From DATKDF01 sp963752045 (GTDB lineage Bacteria > Acidobacteriota > Vicinamibacteria > Vicinamibacterales > SCN-69-37), in contig CAVVWN010000008.1 of NCBI GenBank assembly GCA_963752045.1, forward strand, positions 1 to 64,000: a DNA stretch of 64,000 nucleotides. The letters are read 5' to 3'. The notes beneath the pieces were generated by a model. That model saw only the letters and a program-made list of their open reading frames with translations. It ran no database searches and had not been told where the DNA came from. This document shows positions 34,113-44,021 of the stretch, piece by piece (position 1 is the first letter of the stretch; every line of letters starts with the position of its first letter). The position numbers were made by a program, and so were the translations under genes.

Positions 34113-37100
34113 ATGAGACACGTACGTATTTTCATCGCTGCCGCGTGTGTCGTGGCGGCAGGCATGGGCGTGGCGCGCGCCCAGACGGTTGGCGCCACCG
34201 TGCAGGGCGTTGTCACCGACACGACCGGCGCGGTCGTGGCTGGCGCCGAGGTCGTGGTCACGAGTGACGCCACCGGCGCGCGGTCTTCGGTGCGGAGCGA
34301 CGACCGCGGCTGGTTCGCGGTGACGGCCCTCGCGCCTGGGGGATACTCGCTCGCCGCCAGCCGCGATGGATTTCGCCGCCACCTCCAGTCGATCACGCTC
34401 GCGGTGAACCAGGGCCTCCGGCTGGACGTCGTGCTCGAACCCGGGCCGGTGTCCGAAGCGGTGACCGTGACGGCATCCGACCCGATGCTCGATCGCACGT
34501 CAGCGTCGCGCGCCACCAGGCTCTCGCCCGATCAGATGACCAACCTGCCGCTCGACGGCCGGAATTTCCTCGAACTGGGCCTGCTCGCCGCCGGGTCGGT
34601 GCCAGCCGCCCAGGGGTCGGCCGGTTCGGTCCGGGGCGACTTCGCGTTCAACGTGAGCGGCGCTCGTGAGGACAGCAACGCGTTCCTCCTGGACGGCGCC
34701 TACAACCTCGACCCGAAGCTCAACGGCGTGGCGGTCCGCCCGCCCGTCGATGCGATTCGCGAGTTCGAGGTGATCACGACGCTGCCCGACGCGTCGTTCG
34801 GCCGGTCGGCCGGCGCGCAGGTGAACGTCGTCACACGGTCCGGATCGAACCGGTTCGGCGCGAGCGCCTACGACTTTTTCCGGACGAGCGCGTTCAACGC
34901 GCGCAACGTGTTCGCGCCGGCCGACGAGCCGGCGCCCTCGTACCGTCGTCACCAGTTCGGCGGCACGGTGGGCGGCCCGATCGTGGCCGACGAGTGGTTC
35001 TTCTTCGGCGACTACGAGGGCACGCGCCTCACCGAGGGCATCACGCGTCTGACCACCGTGCCGACGGCGGCCGAGCGGGCCGGCGATTTCTCGGCCAGCG
35101 CGCTGCCGCGGCCTGTCAATCCGTTCACGGGACAGCCGTTTCCAGGCGACCAGATTCCAGGGTTCTTCCAGCACCCGACCGGCGCGGCGATCGCCAGTCT
35201 CTACCCGCTGCCGAATCGGCCGGGTGCCGCGGCCAACTACGTGTCGTCGCCGGACCTGGTCGACGACGTCGATCAGTTCGACGTGCGGATCGATCGCGTG
35301 GGCCGCTCGCGCGTGACCGCGCGTTACAGCTTCTCGAACCGGCAGTTGTTCGAGCCGTTCGCCGGGCCCGGCTTCTCGGCGGTGCCGGGCTTTGGCACGA
35401 CCGTGCCGCGCCGCGCGCAGAACCTGGTCGTGTCGGTCACGACGCCGATGGGCGCCGCCACCGTCAACGAGGCCCGGGCGGCGTGGACGCGCGTTCGCGC
35501 CGGCGCGTTCCAGGAAGGGCAGGGCGATAGCCTGAACACGGCCGTGGGGCTGCCCGAGCTCAGCGACGACCCGCGCGACCACGGGCTGTCGTTCATCACC
35601 GTGTCGGGCTTCTCGCCGCTTGGCGACGAGTTCAACAACCCGCAGGACAGCACGACGAACATGCTGCAGGTGTCCGACTCGGTGAGCTGGACTCGCGGGC
35701 GGCACCTCGTGAAGGCCGGCGGCGACCTGCGGCTGCTCGGTCAGGACGCGTACCGCGACGTCCAGTCGCGCGGGTTCCTGCAGTTCACCAACCAGGCCTT
35801 CACCGGCAACGGGCTGGCCGACCTGCTGCTTGGACTGCCGACGGTGACCGGCGGCGCTTCGGTCGACAATCCGCAGAACCTCCGCACGGCCAGCTACGCG
35901 TTCTTCGTTCAGGACTCGATGCAGCTCGGCTCGTCGCTCACGCTGCTGGCCGGACTGCGGTACGAGTTCAATTCACCTCCGGTCGACGCCAACGACCGCG
36001 TGACGCTCTACGATCCGGAGACCGGCACGATCGTGCCCGTGGGGCAGGACGGCCTGCCGCGGTCGGGCTACGAGCCCGACCGGAACAACTTCGCGCCGCG
36101 CCTCGGCCTGGCGTGGAGCCTCGACGAGGCCACCGTCGTGCGGGGCGGATACGGCATCTCGTACGACCAGGCCTCGCTTGCGCCGAACGAGTTCCTCTAT
36201 TTCAACTCGCCGTATTTCGACCTGAACCTTTACTTCTCGTTGCCGCCGGCGTACCTGCTGACGCTGTCGGACCCGTTCCCGGCAGATTTTCCGGTGCCGC
36301 TGCCCGATTCGGCCACGGCCGTTGCGCGCGATCTGGCAACCGGGTACCTGCATCAGTGGAGCATCAGCGTGCAGCGGCAGCTCGGCCGCAGCCGGTCGGT
36401 GGAAGTGGCCTACGTCGGGTCGCGCGGGCGCAACCTCGTGGCCGCCCGCGACATCAACCAGCCGGCGCCAAGCGCCGCGCCGTTCAATCCGCGCCCGAAT
36501 CCGTTCTTCGCCGACATCACCATGATCGAGTCGCGCGCGCGGTCGGAGTACGACGCACTCGAGCTCAGGTTCGACCAGCGGCGCGACGGGCGGCCTGACC
36601 TACAGCGCGGCCTACACGCTCGGCAAGTCGATGGACGACGCCTCGAGCTTCTTTTCGAGCGCCGGTGACGCGAACTTCCCGCAGGACAGCAACAACCCGT
36701 CGGCAGAGTGGGCCCGGTCGAATTTCGACGTCCGGCACCGCTTCACCGTGAGCGGCGTCTGGGAGCTGCCGTTCGGGCCGGGCCGCAAGTGGCTGAATGA
36801 CGGCGTTGCCGGCCTCTGCCTGGGCAACTGGGACGTGCAGGCGTTGATGAGTTTCCAGAGCGGCCGGCCGTTCACCGTGGCCATACTGCCGGACATCGAC
36901 AACTCGAACACCGGACGCGCCAACCTCGGATTCGGCTCGAACGACCGGCCCGACCTTGTCGGCGACCCGGATCCGGCGAGTCGGTCATCAGACCAGTGGT
37001 TCAGGACGTCGGCCTTCGCTTTTCCGGCCTACGGCACGTTCGGCGACGTCGGGAGAAACTCGCTCGAGGGGCCCGGGTACAAAAACGTGAACCTTGCGCT

Positions 37101-37278
37101 TGTCCGCAACGTGGATCTGGGATCGGGCACCCTGCAACTGCGCCTCGAGACGTTCAACCTGTTCAACTGGACCAACTTCGATCTGCCCGACAACTTCCTG
37201 GGTTCCCCGACCTTCGGCCAGATCCTCTCGGCCGGCGCGCCGCGGCGGTTTCAGCTGGGGCTCAGGTATCTCTACTAG
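34113..37278 (+). CDS. TonB-dependent-receptor-like outer-membrane protein, frameshifted
   Basis: The start at ATG 34113 gives a clean signal peptide (IFIAAACVVAAGMGVARA); an upstream ATG at 34065 is in frame but unlikely. Residues about 25-115 are the carboxypeptidase-regulatory domain (GVVTDTTGAVVAGAEVVVTS). The plug has NLPLDGRNFLELGLLAAGSV and GRSAGAQVNVVTRSGSNRF, typical of the Oar/TonB family. Near 36583 a one-base frameshift moves from FDQRRDG to ATGGLTYSAAYTLGKSMDDA, which then runs to the terminal strand RRFQLGLRYLY at 37278. Removing one base gives a full protein of about 1055 residues. Confidence 0.82.
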
Positions 37279-37280
37279 AC

Positions 37281-37347
37281 CGGGTGCGTCGGGGTACGTC
37301 GGGTGCGTCGGGTGCGTCGGGGTGCGTCGGGGTGCGTCGGGTGCGGT
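37281..37347 (+). repeat. 9-bp tandem array, unit GGGTGCGTC
   Basis: About seven units of 9-10 bp, starting two bases after the receptor gene. The reverse-complement array at 37621-37706 faces it across a decayed gene. Confidence 0.9.
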
Positions 37348-37599
37348 AGGTCTCGACGACCTCTTCGACAGCCCTCGCGACGAGATCGGGTTCGTCGAGG
37401 TGGACCCAGTGGCCGCCGACGCTCGCGATGATCTGACGGCCCCGCGATGACAGGGCGGCGACGCCGCGTCGCTCCACGCCGGGCCGGCGCGGTCGTAGCA
37501 GCAGACGCGCGTGAGCTTCGCGACGAGCGGCGCCACGCGCGCCTGAGAGCCCACGCCAACAAGCACGAGCACCACCAGCGCCGCGAGGAGCACACTCAT
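37345..37599 (-). pseudogene. Alpha/beta hydrolase remnant, middle deleted
   Basis: From ATG 37599 the frame gives a membrane anchor MSVLLAALVVLVLVGVGSQA, then VAKLTRVCCYDRAGPAWSDA, the conserved oxyanion/strand region of alpha/beta hydrolases. It then jumps in another frame to RQIIASVGGHWVHLDEPDLV and ARAVEEVVETYR, the C-terminal catalytic-His region (GHxVHLDxPD). The nucleophile elbow and everything between is missing. It is bracketed by inverted 9-bp arrays. Confidence 0.55.
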
Positions 37600-37620
37600 C
37601 GGCCTGAGGTCATTCTCCCA

Positions 37621-37706
37621 CGCACCCCGACGCACCCCGACGCACCCTGGCGCACCCCGACGCACCCTGACGCACCCTGACGCACCCTGACGCACCCTGA
37701 CGCACC
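37621..37706 (-). repeat. 9-bp tandem array, inverse orientation
   Basis: About nine units of GACGCACCC/GACGCACCCT, the reverse complement of the array at 37281. It ends about 30 bp before the next gene. Confidence 0.9.
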
Positions 37707-37735
37707 TTTCCGTTGTCCGTGTATGATCCCCAACC

Positions 37736-38191
37736 ATGCATTGGATCGTTTTCGCAATCGGTGCGGCGTTGTCGTGGGGGATGTACGGGCCGGCGCTCCA
37801 CACCGGCCAGGTGAAGCTCGGCAGTCCGTTCCGGGCGCTGCTCTGCGTCGGCTTCGCCTACATGGTGATCGGGATGGTCGTGCCTCTGGCGGCGCTCGCC
37901 TCACAGGGCGATCTGACGACGCGCGGCTGGAACATGAGCGGCGCCGCGACGGCCACGCTCGCGGGCGCGCTCGGGGCCATCGGCGCCATCTTCATCATCT
38001 ACGCGTTCCGCGCCGGCGGCGCGCCGACCTACGTGATGCCGCTCGTCTTCGGCATCGCGCCGCTCGTCAACGTGGTCGTGTCGATGTCGCTCCACCCGCC
38101 GAAGGTCACTCCCAGCCCCATGCTCTGGGTCGGGTTCCTGATGGTGGCGGTCGGGGCGTCGTTCGTCCTGTATTACAAGCCGCAGGGGTGA
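37736..38191 (+). CDS. Short EamA/DMT-like membrane transporter
   Basis: 151 residues with five hydrophobic helices, starting MHWIVFAIGAALSWGMYGPA. The helices (LGAIGAIFIIYAFRAGGAP, FGIAPLVNVVVSMSL, FLMVAVGASFVLYYKP) resemble one half of a drug/metabolite (EamA) transporter, as in the short DMT class that works as a dimer. The length is natural for that class. Substrate unknown. Confidence 0.65.
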   Translation: MHWIVFAIGAALSWGMYGPALHTGQVKLGSPFRALLCVGFAYMVIGMVVPLAALASQGDLTTRGWNMSGAATATLAGALGAIGAIFIIYAFRAGGAPTYVMPLVFGIAPLVNVVVSMSLHPPKVTPSPMLWVGFLMVAVGASFVLYYKPQG

Positions 38192-38195
38192 AGAA

Positions 38196-38480
38196 GGTCC
38201 GACGGTCCGAGGGTCCGAGGGTCCTGGGGGTCCTGAGGGTCCGACGGTCCGAGGGTCCGACGGTCCTGAGGGGCCGACGGTCCGAGGGTCCTAAGGGTCC
38301 GACGGTCCGAGGGTCCGACGGTCCGAGGGTCCAGACGGTTCGGTCCGGACCGAACCCTTCGAACCTCCGGACCCTCGGACCCTCGGACCCTTAGGACCCT
38401 CGGACCCTTAGGACCCTTAGGACCCTAGGACCCTAGGACCCTTAGGACCCTAGGACCCTAGGACCCTCAGGACCCTCAGG
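38196..38480. repeat. Large inverted array of 8-bp units with central palindrome
   Basis: Left arm of GGTCCGAC/GGTCCGAG/GGTCCTGA-type units, a perfect 20-bp palindrome GGTTCGGTCCGGACCGAACC at 38337-38356, then a right arm of GGACCCTC/GGACCCTTA units. The arms are reverse complements in pattern, so each strand could fold into a hairpin of nearly 280 bases. It lies exactly between two convergent genes and reaches the stop codon of the minus-strand one. Confidence 0.9.
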
Positions 38481-39910
38481 GCCTCTTCCTCTCCCCAATC
38501 GCCCAGAGGTACGAGGCGGTGCGCATGAAGATCTGGCCTTCGGAGATCGCGACCGTGCTCAGGCAGTACGGCGCGCAGTCGCCGGCCAGCGAGTTGGAGG
38601 CGAGGATCTCGAACTTCGGCCCGGCGCGATACACCGTGGTGATGCCGTCTTCCTCCGTCGTGACGTAGATCTTGCCGTCGGCCAGGATCGGCGAGGCGCT
38701 GTAGGTTCCGGGCGGCAGGCGTTCGGGGCCGTAGACGGTCGCGCCCGTCTTGATGTCCAGGGCGAAGGCCACGCCTCCGTCGCGAACCACGTACAGCAGG
38801 GTCCCGTCGCTCACCGGCGTCGGCACGTCCGGTCCCTGCGCGAACTGCCACACGACGTGGCTCGTCGAGACGTCGCCGCTGCCGCCCGGCCGGATGGCGG
38901 TCATCGGGTTGTTTCGCGTCGGCGCGATGATGAGGCCGCCGGCAAACGTCGGAGACGCCACGATGCGGTAGTTCGCGATTGTTCGACGGGTTGAGCACGT
39001 CGGCGCGCCAGAGCTCGCGGCCCGTGGCCGGGTCGTGCCCCGTCACGACGTCACCGCCCGTAATCACCAGCTCGGCCCGCCCGCCGCCAAGGTCCACCCA
39101 GAGCGGCGTGGTGTACGAGTCGGGTGATTCGACGATGGCATCGGTCGGACGCTCCACGTGCCAGAGAGTCCTGCCTGTCGCCTTGTCGATCTTGAGCAGG
39201 TACGACGGGTCGTCCGTTTTCATGCCGTGCAGCACCTGCACGTAGAGCGCGTCGTCGTGCAGGAGCGGCGACGAGGCGTAGCCCCAGTTGAGGCCGAAGC
39301 GGCCGTAGTCGGTCTGGATGTTGCGCGACCAGATCTCCGTGCCGGCGAAGTCGAACGCCTTGAGCACGCCGACGCCCGTCATCACCCAGACGTGCCGGCC
39401 ATCGGTCACCGGCGACGGCGACGACATGTTCTGCTTGCGCTCCATGTGGTTCTCGCCGGCGATGGGCCGCTTCCACGCGACGGCCTGCTTCGTGCGGTCG
39501 ATGGCCCACAGCTCCAATTCGCCGCTGTTGTAGGCGGTCGCCACGTTGAGGAAGATCGTGTTGCCCCAGATGATCGGCGTCGATCCGCTGTAGGCCGGCA
39601 GCGGCAGGCGCCAGGCCACGTTGTTCGTCTCGAAATCCGCGCAGGCGAGCGGGACGATGGCGCGTCCCTCCTGCTGTCCGCGGCCGCGGCCGCGCTGGCC
39701 GTCCGGCATCTCGATTTCGGAGACGTCGACACGCGCAGAAGGGGAGGCCGGCGCCGGGATGCACTTGGCCTGCCAGCTCACCGGCAGCCCGGTCTCCGTG
39801 CTGACCCCGTTTCGCGACGGCCCGCGCCAGTGTGGCCAGTTCTCAGCCAGGAGCGTGGTGCCGGCGGCGAGCGTCAGCACGGACGTGAGCGAAAACACCA
39901 GTTTGCGCAT
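38476..39910 (-). CDS. Secreted PQQ-like beta-propeller protein, frameshifted
   Basis: From ATG 39910 (39922 possible) a signal peptide ends AGTTLLA, followed by ENWPHWRGPSRNGVSTETGL and propeller blades (DKATGRTLWHVERPTD, DPATGRELWRADVLNPSNN). Near 38975 an extra T shifts the frame; removing it continues as ANYRIVASPTFAGGLI, DIKTGATVYGPERLPPG and the final RTASYLWAIGERKRP, ending at 38476. The complete protein would be about 477 residues. It is a relative of the three propellers at 23575-28490 and opens with the same WPxWRGPSRxG segment. Confidence 0.75.
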
Positions 39911-39975
39911 GCGGCCTCTCATCCTCCAGTTTTACCGTATCTTCCCAATACGAGCTGGTTCAAGTCAGCGTTTCC

Positions 39976-42900
39976 CTACTCGCTTCTGAGCGACGGCACG
40001 AGCGGCAGTCGGCGGAGGTTCCGGGTGGCGGCGAGTGAGGCGGCGAGTCCGGTCAGGCCGACGACCGCAAGCCAGACGAGTGGCAGCAGGGGCGGCGTGC
40101 CGCCGCGGGAGACGAGCACCGGGCCGATGGCCACAAGCGCCGCGGCCAGCCCGATACCGAGCCCGGCCGCGATGAGCGTGAGGTTCTCGGCGAGCACCAC
40201 CGTCTGAAGCTGGCGGCCCGAGTAGCCGGTGGCGCCAAGCAGGGCGAGCTCACGGCGGCGTTCCAGCACATTTCGCGCGATGACGGCGGCCAGGCCCAGG
40301 CATCCGAGCACCAGGCCGAGGCCGCCGAGCGACTGAAACGTGGAGAGGTAGGTGTTCTCGACCTGATGAAAGGCCGCGAGCCGCCTCTCGGCATCCTGTG
40401 CGTCGAGGCCGAACGGTTCGAGGCGTTCTTCGAGCAGGCGCGCGACCTCGTCGACGCGCGCGCGGTCGGCCGGCGTGACGTCGACGAAGAGCACCGAGTA
40501 GCCGGCGACGTCGGGGAAGAGCGCGCCGAAGGCTTCCTCCGCCACGAGGATCTCGCCCTGCAACACCGTGTCGGCAAGCGCGGCGACGACCCGGAGTTTC
40601 ACCGGACGGGTCGTGTCCTCGTCGATGGTGATGACGTCGCCCACGGCGGCGTGCAGCACGTACTGCAGCGATGTCTGGTCGACGATGGCCGGCACGATGC
40701 CGTCGGCGTCAGGGCCGCCGAGCAGGCGCCAGGGGTTCTCGTCTTCGGCATCGGTCGAGGCGAGCGTCGAACCGAACCGGAATCGTCCCGCCTCGATGAA
40801 GGCGGCCGAGAGCCCGAGCACGCGCGGGCGCCGCGGCCGATACAGGTTCAGGCAGCTCGTGTCGTCGCCCTCGCGCAGCCTTGCGGCCATGATCGAGACG
40901 CCGGCCAGATCCGGGTCGTCGGTGCGGTACTGCAGACCCAGCGACTCCCGTCCGTCAGGCGTGGACGGGTCGTGGACCATCGGGAGGACCGATTCGGCGA
41001 TGAGCGGAAATCCGCCAGTGCCCGACTTCGGCCCGGTGTCGTCGCCCGCACCTTTCCGGAACGAGTCCACCGAGACCAGGAGGAACACGGCCGCGGCCAC
41101 GAGTCCGGCGGCCGTGAGGCTCCGGCCCGGGCGCCACGACGCGTTGCGAACACCGAGTGTGGCGACGCCGGCCCGGGCCGACGACAGACCGGAGGGATTC
41201 GGACGCGCGAGCCACACCTTGAAGGCGGCGAGGCCGCCGACGAGCACGAGCGCGCCGGCCCCGAAGAAACCGGCGGCGGCCGGCAGCACGCCCGTGAGAG
41301 ACAGGACCGAGAGCATCAGGGCCGCGCCGAGGCCAGTCACCGCGAGCGTGCGCGCGCGTCGTGCGGCGGTGGTCGCCCACGCCGGCTCGCTGGCGCCAGT
41401 CAGCAGTTGCCGCGGCGTCAGCCGGCTCAGGTGTCGGATGGTGACGGCGATCGAGAGTGTTGCCGCGATGGCGCCACCGACCACGCCCGAGAGGAGCGAC
41501 ACGGGGTCGACGTGCAGTTCGAGCCGGGTCGTACCCACGGCGCCGGACCACCAGGTGCGCAGGCCGTACATCATCAGAGCGGCCCAGCCCATGGCCAGCA
41601 CGAGGCCGAGCGCGCCGCCCGCGGCCGCTATCAGGCTGCCTTCGACGAGGAACACGCGGCGGATGGAGGCGAGCGGGAAGCCCACGGCGCGCAGCACGCC
41701 AACTTGCGCGAGCCGCTGCTCGATCCCGAGCCGGAAGACGAGCCCGGCCAGGAGCAGCGCCGACACCATGAGGAAGAAGCTGAAGTACGAGAAATACTGT
41801 CCGAAGTCGGTGGCGCCGACCGCGGCCGCCTGACGCTCGGCGGCGATGTCGGCGATGGTGAAGCCCGCGCGAAGAGGCCCTGCCTCACGCGCGATTGCAT
41901 CGCCGATCGTGGCGGCAAGGGCTGAGAGATCTCCGGCGCCCTCGCTGCTGCGCAGCCGGAGCGAGGTGATCTCGCCGTGCCGGGTCCGCCACAGCCGTTG
42001 ACCCGTCTCGAGCGCAATGAAGGCCTTCGGTGTGGCGCGGTAGCGATCCCAGTAGTCTTCGTCCGTCGGCCGCACGAGCCCGAGGTCGATGGGGAAGGGC
42101 GGATCCCAGTCGGCCAGGCTGTCCGTGTCGCTGATGCCCGGATAGTCCGGCGCCAGTCTCCGATCGGCGGCCAGCCCGGCAATGGGCACGATGCCCGTGA
42201 CGGTGAACGCAGCCTCGTCCGTCACGAGCCGGCCCTCGTCGGCCCAGCGGTAGAACTCGACGTCGATGCGGTCGCCGACCGAGGCGCCGAGATCGCGCGC
42301 GGCCCACTCGTTGAGGACGAGCGCGGGCGGGCCATCGCCCGACGGGGTCAGGGACCTCGCGACTGGCTCGTTGTCATCGGCGTCCCCGCCAATCGCCGTA
42401 ATCAGCGAATACGGCACCGACCGGCTGCCGACGGTCATGCGTGTCGAGAGCCACGACAGCACAGGCGTGACCCGAAGGCCTCGTGCCTCGGCGAGCCTCG
42501 TGACGATCGGGACGAGCGCGTCGGCGATGAGGCCGCTCCGGCTTTCCACGACGAGCGTCGAACCATCGCCGGCCGGGCTGATCGTCAGGCCCAGATCGTC
42601 CGCCGTGAGCGCCTCGCCGAGCGCGTTCCGCACGGCAAGCGCGCCTGCAGCGCCCTCTTCGCCAGATGCCACGAGCAACGTATTGGCCCGGCCCCCCAGT
42701 GCCAGATCGGCCTCGAGCCGCGCGATTGGCACGAAGACCGCACGCACAGGTCCCTGGGTCGGATTGAGCGAGAACTCGCCCATGGCCACCGCCGGCAGGG
42801 TGTCGAGAAAGGCCAGGCGCATCGACCGGCCCACGTCGTCCTTGCTTCCATGCAGCGAATCGAGCGGGACGTCCGACGGCCGTTCGACGCGCAGCAGGAG

Positions 42901-43350
42901 AGCGTCGCCGGGCGCGGCGCCGAGCTCGGCCGCAAGGTCCGGACTGACGAGCACCTCGTCGCCCGACGGCGCTTCGGCCGTCACCTGGTGAAACGCGAAG
43001 AACCGCTCGTCGATGCCATGAACCAGAACGTTTCCGGCTCGTCGCCCGGACTCCTGATGACGCACGATGCCGCGAAGGGAGACGAGCGGGACGATGTCGG
43101 CACCCGCAAGTGCCGGGGCGCGGCGGAGCCGGTCGGCCAGCCCGGCCGTGAACGGCATCTCGGCGCCAACCGCGACGGCTGTGCGCCCGGTTCGGCTCGT
43201 CGCCAGATCGGCCAGGCTCGCGCGGACCGAGGAACCCACCAGAAAGGACCCGGCGAGCACCGCCACGGCAGCCGCCACACCGCAGACGACGGCCAGCTGG
43301 GTGCGGCGATAGAACCGGAGGCTTTCGAGGGCCAGGCGTGCGAGCGTCAT
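39976..43350 (-). CDS. FtsX-type ABC transporter permease
   Basis: 1124 residues. An N-terminal helix (LAVVCGVAAAVAVLAGSFLV) precedes a large periplasmic MacB-like domain to about 500. A first FtsX domain (FSFFLMVSALLLAGLVFRLG, VGVLRAVGFPLASIRRVFLV) follows near 520-680, then a second periplasmic region and a C-terminal FtsX domain (RRRELALLGATGYSGRQLQ, LAAALVAIGPVLVSRG). The start overlaps the stop of the ATPase gene (ATGA), so the two form one transporter, probably of the MacB/LolCE type acting on lipids, lipoproteins or peptides at the outer face of the inner membrane. Confidence 0.88.
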   Translation of the reverse strand: MTLARLALESLRFYRRTQLAVVCGVAAAVAVLAGSFLVGSSVRASLADLATSRTGRTAVAVGAEMPFTAGLADRLRRAPALAGADIVPLVSLRGIVRHQESGRRAGNVLVHGIDERFFAFHQVTAEAPSGDEVLVSPDLAAELGAAPGDALLLRVERPSDVPLDSLHGSKDDVGRSMRLAFLDTLPAVAMGEFSLNPTQGPVRAVFVPIARLEADLALGGRANTLLVASGEEGAAGALAVRNALGEALTADDLGLTISPAGDGSTLVVESRSGLIADALVPIVTRLAEARGLRVTPVLSWLSTRMTVGSRSVPYSLITAIGGDADDNEPVARSLTPSGDGPPALVLNEWAARDLGASVGDRIDVEFYRWADEGRLVTDEAAFTVTGIVPIAGLAADRRLAPDYPGISDTDSLADWDPPFPIDLGLVRPTDEDYWDRYRATPKAFIALETGQRLWRTRHGEITSLRLRSSEGAGDLSALAATIGDAIAREAGPLRAGFTIADIAAERQAAAVGATDFGQYFSYFSFFLMVSALLLAGLVFRLGIEQRLAQVGVLRAVGFPLASIRRVFLVEGSLIAAAGGALGLVLAMGWAALMMYGLRTWWSGAVGTTRLELHVDPVSLLSGVVGGAIAATLSIAVTIRHLSRLTPRQLLTGASEPAWATTAARRARTLAVTGLGAALMLSVLSLTGVLPAAAGFFGAGALVLVGGLAAFKVWLARPNPSGLSSARAGVATLGVRNASWRPGRSLTAAGLVAAAVFLLVSVDSFRKGAGDDTGPKSGTGGFPLIAESVLPMVHDPSTPDGRESLGLQYRTDDPDLAGVSIMAARLREGDDTSCLNLYRPRRPRVLGLSAAFIEAGRFRFGSTLASTDAEDENPWRLLGGPDADGIVPAIVDQTSLQYVLHAAVGDVITIDEDTTRPVKLRVVAALADTVLQGEILVAEEAFGALFPDVAGYSVLFVDVTPADRARVDEVARLLEERLEPFGLDAQDAERRLAAFHQVENTYLSTFQSLGGLGLVLGCLGLAAVIARNVLERRRELALLGATGYSGRQLQTVVLAENLTLIAAGLGIGLAAALVAIGPVLVSRGGTPPLLPLVWLAVVGLTGLAASLAATRNLRRLPLVPSLRSE

Positions 43351-44021
43351 GTCACATCGTGCAGGCGGCGGTCGCTGAGCTCGGCGCGACGCCCGAATCG
43401 ACCGGCAAACGCCGGACTGTGTGTGACCGCGACGAGCATGGTGCGCTGCCGTTCGTGCAGCGACACGAGCAGGTCGGCCACCGACTCGGCCGAAGCGCGA
43501 TCCAGGTTGCCGGTCGGCTCGTCGCACAGCAGGAGCGCGGGCCGGAGCAGGAGCGCGCGCGCGATCGCGACGCGCTGCCGTTCGCCGCCCGAGAGCTCGC
43601 CCGGGCGATGCGCCACGCGGTCGGCGAGGCCGACATCCCGAAGCAGCTCCGTGGCGCGTCGGCGAACGTCGTCCGGCTCGTGGCGCGCCGACACGAGCGC
43701 CGGCACGAGCACGTTGTCGAGGGCCGAGAGCTGCGGCAGCAGGAGGTGGTCCTGGAAGACGAAGCCGATCGTCGCGTTCCTGAAGGCGGCCTGGTCGGCT
43801 TCGTTCATCGCGTACGGGTCCTGGCCGTTGACGGTGATCGTTCCGGCGGAGGGCGGTTCGAGGCCGCCCAGCATGTAGAGCAGCGTGCTCTTGCCGCAGC
43901 CGGAGGGGCCCATGACGGCGAGCGCCTCGCCGGGTTCGAGCGCGAAGGACAGATCCTCGAGGATGGCCAGAGGCCCGCGAGGCGTGTCGTAGTGTTTGGA
44001 GAGACGCGAGACGTTCAGCAT
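43347..44021 (-). CDS. ABC transporter ATP-binding protein, LolD/MacB-like
   Basis: 224 residues with Walker A GPSGCGKST, Q-loop FVFQDHLLLPQ, signature LSGGERQRVAIARAL, Walker B LLLCDEPTGNLD and the H-loop AVTHSP. The size and the NxDP-type loop place it among LolD/MacB/FtsE ATPases. It overlaps the glycosyltransferase gene at its start (7 bp) and the permease gene at its end (4 bp), so all three are translated together. Confidence 0.92.
   Translation of the reverse strand: MLNVSRLSKHYDTPRGPLAILEDLSFALEPGEALAVMGPSGCGKSTLLYMLGGLEPPSAGTITVNGQDPYAMNEADQAAFRNATIGFVFQDHLLLPQLSALDNVLVPALVSARHEPDDVRRRATELLRDVGLADRVAHRPGELSGGERQRVAIARALLLRPALLLCDEPTGNLDRASAESVADLLVSLHERQRTMLVAVTHSPAFAGRFGRRAELSDRRLHDVT

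Noticed and set aside
10581..38480. CRISPR array
   Set aside because: The tandem arrays have 8-9 bp units without spacers, and no cas gene is present.
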